A stretch of DNA of 64,000 nucleotides from Amycolatopsis japonica (lineage in GTDB: Bacteria; Actinomycetota; Actinomycetes; Mycobacteriales; Pseudonocardiaceae). The DNA is taken from positions 7,805,001 to 7,869,000 of the forward strand of contig NZ_CP008953.1 in the NCBI RefSeq assembly GCF_000732925.1. Direction: 5' to 3'. The notes beneath the pieces were generated by a model. The model saw only the letters and a program-made list of their open reading frames with translations. It searched no databases and was not told the origin of the DNA. Position 1 is the first letter of the stretch. Each line of letters starts with the position of its first letter. The position numbers and the translations under genes were made by a program. Shown piece after piece: positions 23,865 to 31,612 of the stretch.

Positions 23865-24014
23865 CCATTCCTCGGCTTGTTGCCGGGTCGGATGCGCGGG
23901 AAGGCCACCGATGAGCGGGATGTAGGGATCTTCGCCGAGTTCCAGGGCGAGCCTGACATCGGCGTCGGTGAACTCGCGAAGAACGACGGATCCGTGGGCG
24001 GGCGGCTCGGTCAT
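23865..24014 (-). pseudogene. 5' remnant of a GNAT (RimJ/RimL-type) acetyltransferase
   Basis: From an ATG at 24014 the minus strand encodes a normal GNAT N-terminus: SVVLREFTDADVRLALELGE, then PYIPLIGGLPAHPTRQQAEE. After the Glu-Trp pair near 23865 the homology stops and the frame continues as nonsense through the PPOX gene. About 50 residues of a roughly 180-residue enzyme remain, so the rest was deleted. Confidence 0.7.
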
Positions 24015-24054
24015 CGGTCCATTCTTGTCGGTGGGTGGCGGTACCTTCGAATCC

Positions 24055-24624
24055 ATGCGGGAGCTGATCGTCACCGAGAACTGCACGATCGACGGCGTGA
24101 TCGAACTGACGGGCGACTGGTTCAGCCCGGGCGACACCGATCCGGACGTGGACCGGTCCGACGTTCTGGCCACGCTCCGGGAACAACGTGAGAACGCCGA
24201 CGCGTTCCTGCTCGGACGCGTCACCTTCGAAGACATGCGTGGGTACTGGCCGCACCAAACCGAAGACACGACAGGCATTTCCGCTTATCTCAACACCGTG
24301 AACAAGTACGTCGTCTCGAGAACGCTCACGGAGCCGGAGTGGGAGAACACCACCGTGCTCTCCGGTGAGCTGCGCTCGGAGATCGAGAATCTGAAGGCCA
24401 GTGAAGGCAAGGACATCGTGACCACCGGCAGCGTCTCGCTGGTGCGATCGCTCATCGCCGACGGGCTCGTCGACGAGTACCGGTTGTTCGTCTATCCCGT
24501 CGTGGTCGGCGAAGGCCGTCGACTGTTCGAGGGCGCCACCGGTGTCCCGAAGCTTCGGCTGGTGGAGGAGAGGTCGTTCGCTTCGGGAATCGTGCTGCTG
24601 CGCTACCGGGCGGCGTCGAACTGA
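24055..24624 (+). CDS. Dihydrofolate reductase-fold (RibD C-terminal) protein
   Basis: 189 residues from the ATG at 24055. The RibD_C/DHFR-like pattern is clear: TENCTIDGVIEL, DAFLLGRVTFEDMRGYWP, NKYVVSRTL, IVTTGSVSLVRSLIADGLVD and VYPVVVGEGRRLFEG. It should bind a nicotinamide or folate-like cofactor. The 'yyaP/yqjI'-like paralogues of this family have no assigned substrate. It starts 41 bp from the divergent GNAT remnant. Confidence 0.88.
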   Translation: MRELIVTENCTIDGVIELTGDWFSPGDTDPDVDRSDVLATLREQRENADAFLLGRVTFEDMRGYWPHQTEDTTGISAYLNTVNKYVVSRTLTEPEWENTTVLSGELRSEIENLKASEGKDIVTTGSVSLVRSLIADGLVDEYRLFVYPVVVGEGRRLFEGATGVPKLRLVEERSFASGIVLLRYRAASN

Positions 24625-24723
24625 CGGCTTCACCGGGTCGTGCGGCGGGAATTCTCTGCTCACCCGCTGCTGGGTAGGGTCGTGCTCCGGTTCGGCGACG
24701 GGAGAACGACGGAGGTGGCGCGC

Positions 24724-25095
24724 ATGGCCGACGCGTCGAAGTTCACGGCCGAGGTGTTCCGTCGCGCGTCGGAACGGCCCGAGGTCCCACCGAGGCTGGC
24801 CCGGGCGGCGACCTGCGTCCGGGAAGGCAAGTTCACTTGGGAGGAGGTCGCTACCGGGAATTGCGAGCACCCGCTCGCGCAGGCGTTGTTCGCGCCCAGA
24901 GCCCAGGAGAAGCTGTGGCCGCTGCTGGCCGAGGTCGCCGCCGAGCTCGAATCGGAGCCTCCGCCCGCCGAACCCCGGCGCGCGCGACGAGCACCGACGA
25001 CGGACGACGACTTCAGTGAGTACACCTACCTCGAAGACCTGGCCGACCAGAACACGCGTCCCGCATGGCCGCAAAGGCGGGGGCGCGGCCGGTGA
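24724..25095 (+). CDS. Hypothetical actinobacterial protein
   Basis: 123 residues from the ATG at 24724, which has GGAGG nine bases upstream; a GTG-like earlier start at 24640 is rejected. The core is helical (FTAEVFRRASERPEV, LARAATCVREGKFTWEEVAT, HPLAQALFAPRAQEKLWPLL) and the tail is acidic and then Arg-rich. No cysteine pairs, signal peptide or membrane segment. I do not recognise the family. Its helical pattern resembles small secretion-associated or spacer proteins (weak inference). Confidence 0.6.
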   Translation: MADASKFTAEVFRRASERPEVPPRLARAATCVREGKFTWEEVATGNCEHPLAQALFAPRAQEKLWPLLAEVAAELESEPPPAEPRRARRAPTTDDDFSEYTYLEDLADQNTRPAWPQRRGRGR

Positions 25096-25104
25096 GCGGC
25101 CCCC

Positions 25105-25914
25105 GTGAGAAAACAGGGTGAGGAGCGCACGGTCCCGCGCGTAGCGTCGGCGACCGTGATCGGTGAGACGGGCACAGGAGACGACCCTTCGGACGGCTGG
25201 TTCCCCGAGAGCGTGGCCGCGAACTACGACGAGCCGGGCGGAGCGAACGCACCCGACGTGGTGACGCCCGCGGTGGACGTCCTCGAAGACCTGGCCGACG
25301 GCCCGGTGCTCGAGTTCGCCGTCGGAACCGGACGGATCGCGATCCCGCTGGCCGCGCGTGGCGTGCCGGTGAGCGGTATCGAACTGAGCCGGGCGATGGC
25401 GGCACGGATCGCGGGCAAGCCGGGTGGCGGCGCGGTCGGCGTCACGATCGGAGACATGACGGCAACGCGGGTGGACGGCGAGTTCTCGTTGGTCTACCTG
25501 GTGTTCAACACGATCGGCAACGTGACCACCCAGGACGGGCAGGTCGATGTCTTCCGCAACGCGGCGGCGCATTTGCGGCCGGGCGGGCTGTTCCTCGTCG
25601 AGGTGGGCCTGCCCGCTCTGCGCCGCCTGCCGCCCGGGCAGGACACCGTCCCGTTCGCGATGGCGCCGGGCTATGTCGGTTTCGACCAGTACGACGTGGT
25701 CACGCAGGAGTTCACGTCGAACCATGTCACCGTGGCACCGGATGGACAGGGGCGGTTCCGCCGCATCCCCTTCCGGTACGTCTGGCCTGCCGAACTGGAC
25801 CTGATGGCACGTATCGCCGGGATGCGCCTGAAGCACCGTTGGGCGGACTGGGACCGCTCGGAGTTCACAGCCGAGAGCACGAAGCACGTGTCGGTCTGGG
25901 AGCGCGGTTCGTGA
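25105..25914 (+). CDS. Class I SAM-dependent methyltransferase
   Basis: 269 residues from the GTG at 25105; a GTG at 25156 is an alternative and neither has a strong ribosome site. The Rossmann motif I is VLEFAVGTGRIAIPLAARG, followed by VSGIELSRAMAARI and the motif VYLVFNTIGNVTTQD. The N-terminus SVAANYDEPG is typical of this group. The last 50 bases overlap the 3' end of the convergent MFS gene. Confidence 0.88.
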   Translation: MRKQGEERTVPRVASATVIGETGTGDDPSDGWFPESVAANYDEPGGANAPDVVTPAVDVLEDLADGPVLEFAVGTGRIAIPLAARGVPVSGIELSRAMAARIAGKPGGGAVGVTIGDMTATRVDGEFSLVYLVFNTIGNVTTQDGQVDVFRNAAAHLRPGGLFLVEVGLPALRRLPPGQDTVPFAMAPGYVGFDQYDVVTQEFTSNHVTVAPDGQGRFRRIPFRYVWPAELDLMARIAGMRLKHRWADWDRSEFTAESTKHVSVWERGS

Positions 25915-27265
25915 GGATGATGGCCGCGCTGACGGCGAGCAGAGGCAAAGCCCACAGGGCCGTCGTGAGGTAGCCGGCCCGGGAAGGGAGCAACGTGCCG
26001 TCCGGGGTGGCGGCGGCGAGCAGGAGACCGGCGAGAGCACTGCCCACGGCCATCCCGATGCTGCGGGCGATCTGGTTGATCGAGAGCACGCTGGCCGTTT
26101 CCCCTTGGGGCACACCGGCCAGAACGAGTTTGGGCATCACCGCGAAGACACCTCCGACGGCGAAACCGAGCAGGGCGATCGCGGCCAGAACGAGAAGGAA
26201 CGACCGGTTGCCGATGGCGAACAGCAGCGCGCTCGCCACTGCGATCAGGACCGCGAACGCGTAGGTCCACCGTTCGGTGAGGCGTGCGATGAGCCGCGGG
26301 ATCGCTTTTCCCGCAACGAATCCGAGCAGTGAGAAGGGGATCAACGCCGCACCCGCGGCGACTCCAGGAAGCGCGAAACCGTAGGGGGCGCCGGATGGCG
26401 TCTGCACGTAACGGGTGAACAAGCTGAACAGCAGGTACAAACCCGCACCGGCCACGAGAATCGCCAGGTTCGCGCGGAGGATGCCGCCTTGGCCGAGCAA
26501 CCGGAGGTTCACCAGCGGCGCCGTGGTGCGCAGTTCGATGAACGCCCACACGGCCAGGACCGCGACGGACCCGGCGAGAACACCGGAGCCCAGCCACGCG
26601 GTCGTCCAGATCGAGGGCTCGGCGATGACTAGGAGGATCCCGAGCGTGCCGAGTGCGAGCAGCAGCGTGCCGGGAACGTCGATCCGAGGAAGCTCGCCGG
26701 GTGCTTCGGCGGGCAGGAACCGCCAGGCGATGACGAGCGCGACAGCGGAAAGGAGGAAGCCGAAGCCGTATGCGACACGTAGTCCCGCGAGCTGGTCGAG
26801 AAGGCTGACCACCGGGTAGCCGACGCCGATGCCGACCGTCGACGCGACCGAAAGGGCGGCGATCGTCGATGTCGCGCGCTCAGGCGGCAGGTGTGCGCGG
26901 GCGACGCTCATCAACAGCGCTCCGGCCGCGACCCCGAGGCCCTGCATGCCGCGTCCGATCAACAGCGCCGCGTACGGGAGCGGGAGCACCGTCAGCAACC
27001 CACCCGTCATGACCAGGGCCAGGGTGCCCAGGATGGTGGCGCGGCGGTACGGGCCGCTGCCGAGCCTGCCCAGCACCGGGCCCGCGATCGCGCCGCTGAA
27101 CAACGTCACCGTCAAGGTCCACTGCGCGGCGTCCAGCGAGACGTGCATGCCCGTGGCGACCGGAGTGATCAGGGGCGCCCCGACGCTGCCGATCACCGCG
27201 CCCGCCAACGCCGTGCACACCAGCGCGGGGCTCAGCCGCTCGTCGTGCCGGACGGGGACACTCAT
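25865..27265 (-). CDS. MFS drug exporter, 14-helix (DHA2-like)
   Basis: 466 residues from the ATG at 27265. About 14 hydrophobic helices, with the MFS motif A variant GRLGSGPYRRATILGTLALV between helices 2 and 3 and RGMQGLGVAAGALLM in helix 4. Proton-driven efflux of drugs or metabolites is expected. It overlaps the tetR gene by four bases (ATGA), a classic repressor-pump operon, and overlaps the convergent methyltransferase by 50 bp at its 3' end. Confidence 0.9.
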   Translation of the reverse strand: MSVPVRHDERLSPALVCTALAGAVIGSVGAPLITPVATGMHVSLDAAQWTLTVTLFSGAIAGPVLGRLGSGPYRRATILGTLALVMTGGLLTVLPLPYAALLIGRGMQGLGVAAGALLMSVARAHLPPERATSTIAALSVASTVGIGVGYPVVSLLDQLAGLRVAYGFGFLLSAVALVIAWRFLPAEAPGELPRIDVPGTLLLALGTLGILLVIAEPSIWTTAWLGSGVLAGSVAVLAVWAFIELRTTAPLVNLRLLGQGGILRANLAILVAGAGLYLLFSLFTRYVQTPSGAPYGFALPGVAAGAALIPFSLLGFVAGKAIPRLIARLTERWTYAFAVLIAVASALLFAIGNRSFLLVLAAIALLGFAVGGVFAVMPKLVLAGVPQGETASVLSINQIARSIGMAVGSALAGLLLAAATPDGTLLPSRAGYLTTALWALPLLAVSAAIILTNRAPRPTRASCSRL

Positions 27266-27834
27266 CGGTTCGTCTCGGTCGTGATGTGGGTGAACAGCCC
27301 AGGCTGGATCCGGGTGCGGACGCCTTCGGCCCAGGCGTCGCCGACCTGCTCGACGTCCATCGCGGCGCCGGTGTTGAGCAGCATCCCGAAGGCGAGGAAC
27401 GTCTTCACGGTCACCGGGTCGAGCCCGGTGCCGTCCTCGGTCGTGCCCCACATCCGCGCGAAACAGGACCGCACCGCGTCCCGCACTTCCGGGTCACCAC
27501 ACGCGGCGAAGCCCTGAAGCTGCAACAACAACCCGGTCCGGTCGGCCAGGAGGTCGTAGTACTGCGCGCCCATCGCCGAGAGCGCGTCCAGGCCGGTCTT
27601 CCCGTCGCCCGCGTCCCGCATCGCGTCGCTGAGCCGCTCGAACGCGGCTTGGACCAGCTCCAGGAACAGGGCCTTCTTCGTCCCGAACATCCGGAAGACG
27701 TACGCCTGCGTGATCCCCGCCGTCTTCGCGATCGCTTCCGTCGACGCCCCGTGCAGCCCGTGTTCCGCGAACTCCTTCGCGGCGATGGCCAGCACTTGGG
27801 CACGTCGTTCGGGTCCGCTCATCCGTCCAGCCAT
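27262..27834 (-). CDS. TetR-family repressor of the MFS exporter
   Basis: 190 residues; an ATG 12 codons... further in at MSGPERRA is an alternative start. TetR_N domain: LAIAAKEFAEHGLHGASTEA, IAKTAGITQAYVFRMFGTKK. The ligand domain is the TetR_C type seen in pump regulators. It is encoded upstream of and coupled to the exporter, with a 25-bp palindromic operator just before its start codon. Confidence 0.92.
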   Translation of the reverse strand: MAGRMSGPERRAQVLAIAAKEFAEHGLHGASTEAIAKTAGITQAYVFRMFGTKKALFLELVQAAFERLSDAMRDAGDGKTGLDALSAMGAQYYDLLADRTGLLLQLQGFAACGDPEVRDAVRSCFARMWGTTEDGTGLDPVTVKTFLAFGMLLNTGAAMDVEQVGDAWAEGVRTRIQPGLFTHITTETNR

Positions 27835-27841
27835 CCCTCTA

Positions 27842-27866
27842 AGTTACTGGTTACTAACCACTAACT
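27842..27866 (-). promoter_or_regulatory. TetR operator of the tetR-MFS operon
   Basis: AGTTACTGGTTA and its inverted partner (read on the other strand as AGTTAGTGGTTA) match at 11 of 12 positions around a central base at 27854. It begins 8 bp before the tetR start codon, so bound repressor would block initiation. Confidence 0.75.
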
Positions 27867-27888
27867 AAAGGTGGCCTACGCAACAAAC

Positions 27889-27923
27889 AAAGCGGCCCCG
27901 TGACTGGGTCACGGGGCCGCTTT
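27889..27923 (-). terminator. Terminator of tRNA-Tyr
   Basis: AAAGCGGCCCCGTGAC pairs perfectly with GTCACGGGGCCGCTTT around TGG, immediately downstream of the tRNA-Tyr 3' end on the minus strand. Confidence 0.88.
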
Positions 27924-27927
27924 GGTG

Positions 27928-28009
27928 TGGCGAGTGAGGGATTCGAACCCCCGAAGGCAGTGCCGTCTGATTTACAGTCAGATCCCTTTGGCCGCTCGGG
28001 CAACTCGCC
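27928..28009 (-). tRNA. tyrT: tRNA-Tyr (GTA anticodon)
   Basis: 82 nt class II tRNA with a long variable arm. Acceptor GGCGAGT/ACTCGCC, anticodon stem CTGAC/ATCAG region with loop giving GTA, T arm GGGTTCGAATCCC. A perfect terminator lies next to it. Confidence 0.95.
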
Positions 28010-28128
28010 GTGGCCGGGTGTCCCCGGCCGAGACGAAAGAATACCCAATGCCGTGGCGGGCCGGTCAACCGGGTTCCGCAGGGCTAGGGTGGAAGCTCCT
28101 GACAAGCGAGTACGAGGTGTGAGAACAC

Positions 28129-28620
28129 GTGGCGGATCCCTCTTTCGACGTGGTGAGCAAGGTCGATCGCCAGGAGGTGGACAACGCCCTGAACCAGGCC
28201 AGCAAGGAACTCGGTACACGGTTCGACTTCCGGGGTACCGGGACCAAGATCGACTGGTCCGGTGAGGAGGCGATCGCGATCGAGTCCGAGACCGAGGAGC
28301 GGGCGCTGGCGGCGGTCGAGGTGTTCAAGGAGAAGCTGATCAAACGCGGCATCTCCCTGAAGGCCTTCGAGGCGGACGAGCCGGCGTTGTCCGGCAAGAT
28401 CTACAAGATCGGCGGCAAGATCCTGCAGGGGATCGCGTCGGACAAGGCGAAGCAGATCGCCAAGTTCATCCGCGACGAAGGCCCCAAGGGCGTCCAGGCG
28501 CAGATCCAGGGCGACCAGCTGCGGGTGTCCGGCAAGAAGAAGGACCAGCTGCAGGACGTGATCGCCTTGCTGAAGGGCAAGGACTTCGAGATCGCGCTGC
28601 AGTTCACGAACTACCGCTGA
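28129..28620 (+). CDS. YajQ-family (UPF0234) nucleotide-binding protein
   Basis: 163 residues from a GTG start. The family sequence is unmistakable: DPSFDVVSKVDRQEVDNALN at the N-terminus, RFDFRG, KRGISLKAFE and QVQI-like DQLRVSGKKKDQLQDVI before the final ALQFTNYR. Xanthomonas YajQ homologues bind c-di-GMP, which is of interest because a c-di-GMP phosphodiesterase-like protein is also in this window. Whether this actinobacterial form binds the ligand is not known. Confidence 0.95.
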   Translation: MADPSFDVVSKVDRQEVDNALNQASKELGTRFDFRGTGTKIDWSGEEAIAIESETEERALAAVEVFKEKLIKRGISLKAFEADEPALSGKIYKIGGKILQGIASDKAKQIAKFIRDEGPKGVQAQIQGDQLRVSGKKKDQLQDVIALLKGKDFEIALQFTNYR

Positions 28621-28630
28621 GCACGGCGAC

Positions 28631-28665
28631 GACGAGGCCACCTTCGGCAGAAGGTGGCCTTCGTC
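28631..28665. terminator. Bidirectional terminator hairpin
   Basis: GACGAGGCCACCTT and AAGGTGGCCTTCGTC pair with one bulge around a short loop. It lies between yajQ-family and lipoprotein genes that converge. Confidence 0.75.
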
Positions 28666-28669
28666 ATGT

Positions 28670-29344
28670 CTAGGACGCGGTGACCGTCCAGCTCCCGTCG
28701 CCTTCCACCGACACGAAGGCCGGGCCGGACACGGGAACGCTGCCCTTGTAGTCGCCGAGCTGGTTCACCGGGAGCTCCGAGTAGTCGCCGCTGTGCACCC
28801 ACACCGCCGTACGACCGCTGTTCTTGGTCGTGATGGCGACCGCCGAGACGCCATCAGGCGCGGCGAAGACCGCTTCGCTCTTGCCCGACAGGGGCTTGCC
28901 CGGCGTGAGTACGGGCAGGCCGCTTTCGTCGGTGATGGTCAGCGTCCAGGCGGCGTTGGCCTTGACGGTGAACGTCTTCGCCTGACGGCCGGGCATGTCG
29001 TTGATCCACTGCGTGCCCTTGTACGGGCCGATGTCGTTGACGATCAGCTCGTTCTCGGTGTTGACCGCGACGTGCCCGGAGCACTTCGGACACTCGAAGG
29101 TCACGAAGCCGATGCGCGACGGCCAGGCCATGGGGACCGACGCGTTCCCCTTCCCCGAGTGCTTCTCCTCCGGCTGCGGGCCGGGTTTCGGGGTGGTGGT
29201 CGGCGTGGGGGTCGTCGATGGTGAGCGCAGCCCTTCCGGGGCGGCCGCCCGTGGGACGACACGGCCCAGAGCCGGCGGCGAGCAGGCCACCAGGCCCGCG
29301 GTCAGCAGCACGGCACTCGCGGCCGCGCACAAGCGCCTGATCAC
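28670..29344 (-). CDS. Secreted lipoprotein of unknown function
   Basis: 224 residues from the GTG at 29344, which has AGGGGG upstream. The signal peptide ends in the lipobox LVAC (VLLTAGLVACSPP), so the mature protein is lipid-anchored on the outer face of the membrane. A Pro/Thr-rich linker of about 30 residues (TPTPTTTPKPGPQPEEK) is followed by a beta-rich domain with a CxxC in FECPKCSGHVAVN. No known domain is recognised. The single Cys pair could bind metal or form a disulphide. Confidence 0.8.
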   Translation of the reverse strand: MIRRLCAAASAVLLTAGLVACSPPALGRVVPRAAAPEGLRSPSTTPTPTTTPKPGPQPEEKHSGKGNASVPMAWPSRIGFVTFECPKCSGHVAVNTENELIVNDIGPYKGTQWINDMPGRQAKTFTVKANAAWTLTITDESGLPVLTPGKPLSGKSEAVFAAPDGVSAVAITTKNSGRTAVWVHSGDYSELPVNQLGDYKGSVPVSGPAFVSVEGDGSWTVTAS

Positions 29345-29528
29345 GTGTTTCCCCCTAGTCGAACCCGTCATCCGATCTTCGCCGACCGATAGCCCAGCGT
29401 TACCGGATCACTCGGCCGAGCGATTCAGGCCACTCGGACGTGGGTTTCCGCCGCAACGCCTCCGCGGGAGTCCGAAAGGGACAAAAGCCCGTGTTGTAAT
29501 CCGGCGATCGCGTTCGAGGAAGGTCACG

Positions 29529-30677
29529 ATGAGACGCCGTTTCAGCTCCGCACTCGCCTTCGCGCTGTCACTCACGGTGATCGCGTCCCTGTTCACGTCC
29601 GCGCAGGCCGCGGAGCGCCAACAGCTCGTGCCCGGCTACGGCTCGTACCCGCGGCTGATCCGCCTGGAGCATTCCCCGATCGGCCGCGGCCGCATCCTCG
29701 CGTCGCTGACCAGCGAAGACGCGAGCGGCAAGTTCACCCCGATCATGGAGAGCACCGACGAAGGCCAGACCTTCCACAAGATCGGCGAGGTCCGCGACCG
29801 CGACGGTCGCCGCGGCATGTGCTGCGGAACGCTGTACGAACTGCCGCAGCGGGTCGGCAGGCTGCGCGCCGGCACCCTGCTGTGGGCCGCGAGCTACCGG
29901 CAGGACGCCGGTCCGCAACGGCGGATCGGCATCAGGATCTGGTACAGCCGCGACGCCGGCCGTTCGTGGGCCTTCCTGTCCGAGGCCGCGCGCTCGCACA
30001 ACCACGACGGCATCTGGGAGCCGGAGTTCGTCGTCGACGCGGGCGGCACGCTCTGGCTGCACTACGCCGACGAGACCGAGGCGCCGCAGTTCGCGCAGGT
30101 GATGAACCGGGTCGCTTCCACCGACGGGGTGAACTGGGGCACCAAGCAGCGCACGATGGCGATCCCCCCGCATCGGGTGCGGCCCGGGATGCCCATCATC
30201 CGCCGCCTCCCCGACGGCCGGTACTACCTGGCCTACGAGATCTGCAACTACCGCGACCGCTACTGCGACCCGTACTTCAAGATCTCCCCCGACGGCGCCA
30301 ACTGGGGCGATCCCCTCGACCCCGGGACCCGCGTCACCACCGCCAGCGGCAACTACTTCCAGCACGCGCAGACGATCACGCTGTTCCCGGGTGGCCCGAA
30401 CGGGGTGCGGCTGGTGATGGTCGGGCAGATCTACACCAACGCCGCCGGGGTCCCGCAGGCCAAGAACGGCCAGGTCCTGCTGGCCAACGACAACTTCGGT
30501 GCCGGGCACTGGTACGAACTGCCCGCGCCGGTGCATGTCGTCGGGATCCACAACAACTTCTGCCCCAACTACAGCTCGACACTGCTGCCGGTCGACGGCG
30601 GCAAGAACGTGTTGCAGATCTCCACCGAGTACAACCTCGGCTGCAAGGCGTATTTCGCGAAGGGCCCGGCGTTCTGA
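29529..30677 (+). CDS. Secreted BNR/sialidase-like protein
   Basis: 382 residues from the ATG at 29529, with GAGGAAGG upstream. An N-terminal Sec signal (FSSALAFALSLTVIASLFTS, cleaved after AQA) is followed by a sialidase-type beta-propeller with Asp-box-like repeats: STDEGQTFHKIG, SRDAGRSWAFLSE, STDGVNWGT and SPDGANWGD. Catalytic sialidase residues (FRIP arginine) are not seen, so it may be another exo-glycosidase or a carbohydrate-binding propeller. Seven cysteines suggest disulphides. It is followed by rmlA on the same strand, 53 bp away. Confidence 0.78.
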   Translation: MRRRFSSALAFALSLTVIASLFTSAQAAERQQLVPGYGSYPRLIRLEHSPIGRGRILASLTSEDASGKFTPIMESTDEGQTFHKIGEVRDRDGRRGMCCGTLYELPQRVGRLRAGTLLWAASYRQDAGPQRRIGIRIWYSRDAGRSWAFLSEAARSHNHDGIWEPEFVVDAGGTLWLHYADETEAPQFAQVMNRVASTDGVNWGTKQRTMAIPPHRVRPGMPIIRRLPDGRYYLAYEICNYRDRYCDPYFKISPDGANWGDPLDPGTRVTTASGNYFQHAQTITLFPGGPNGVRLVMVGQIYTNAAGVPQAKNGQVLLANDNFGAGHWYELPAPVHVVGIHNNFCPNYSSTLLPVDGGKNVLQISTEYNLGCKAYFAKGPAF

Positions 30678-30730
30678 GCCACCCGGTAGTGTGAGGTCCC
30701 GAGCGATCGGCTACGAAGCGGGGGCATCGC

Positions 30731-31612
30731 ATGAAGGGCATCGTGCTGGCCGGGGGCAGTGGGACGCGTCTGCATCCCATCACCCAGGCGATCTCGAAAC
30801 AGCTGCTACCGGTCTACGACAAACCGATGATCTACTACCCGATCTCGGTGCTGATGTTCGCCGGGATCCGCGAGATCCTGATCATCTCGACCCCCGTCGA
30901 CCTGCCGCATTTCCGGCGCCTGCTCGGCGACGGCAGCCAGTTCGGGCTCAGCTTCAGCTACGCCGAGCAGGCCGCCCCGAACGGGCTGGCCGAGGCGTTC
31001 GTCATCGGCGCGGACTTCGTCGGCGAAGACGACGTCGCGCTCGTGCTGGGCGACAACATCTTCTACGGCCAGGGGTTCTCCAGCAGGCTGCAGGCGGCGG
31101 CGTCCGCGCTCGACGGCTGTGTGCTGTTCGGGTACCCGGTGAAGGACCCGCAGCGGTACGGCGTCGGGGAGATCGACGCCGACGGCAAGCTCCTCTCCAT
31201 CGAGGAGAAGCCCGAGAAGCCGAAGTCGAACAAGGCCATCACCGGCCTGTACTTCTACGACAACCAGGTCGTCGAGATCGCCCGCGACCTCAAGCCCTCC
31301 CCGCGCGGCGAGCTGGAGATCACGGACGTCAACCTCACTTACCTGCGGCAGGACCGCGCGACCCTGGTCGACCTCGGCCGCGGGTTCGCCTGGCTCGACA
31401 CCGGAACGCACGACTCGCTGCTGGAGGCGGGCCAGTTCGTGCAGGTCCTCGAGCACCGGACGGGTGTCCGGATCGCCTGTCTCGAAGAAGTCGCGCTGCG
31501 CATGGGCTTCATCGACGCGGAGCAGTGCTTCGCGCTCGGGGCGAAGCTGGCGAAGTCCGGCTACGGCGAATATCTGATGAACGTCGCGCGCACCCAGGGT
31601 GCTACCGGCTGA
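30731..31612 (+). CDS. rmlA: Glucose-1-phosphate thymidylyltransferase
   Basis: 293 residues, full-length RmlA. The nucleotide-binding N-terminus KGIVLAGGSGTRLHPIT and QLLPVYDKPMIYYPISVLM are canonical, as are LGDNIFYG, the substrate region EKPEKPKSNKAITGLYFYDN and GRGFAWLDTGTHDSLLEA. It makes dTDP-glucose from dTTP and glucose-1-phosphate, the first step of dTDP-rhamnose and deoxysugar synthesis. No rmlB, C or D is adjacent; it is 9.5 kb from the glycan locus. The 3' end overlaps the convergent monooxygenase by 11 bp. Confidence 0.95.
   Translation: MKGIVLAGGSGTRLHPITQAISKQLLPVYDKPMIYYPISVLMFAGIREILIISTPVDLPHFRRLLGDGSQFGLSFSYAEQAAPNGLAEAFVIGADFVGEDDVALVLGDNIFYGQGFSSRLQAAASALDGCVLFGYPVKDPQRYGVGEIDADGKLLSIEEKPEKPKSNKAITGLYFYDNQVVEIARDLKPSPRGELEITDVNLTYLRQDRATLVDLGRGFAWLDTGTHDSLLEAGQFVQVLEHRTGVRIACLEEVALRMGFIDAEQCFALGAKLAKSGYGEYLMNVARTQGATG

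Noticed and set aside
23420..24054. Full-length GNAT gene on the minus strand
   Set aside because: The homology stops at about 23865 and the frame continues through the PPOX gene as nonsense.
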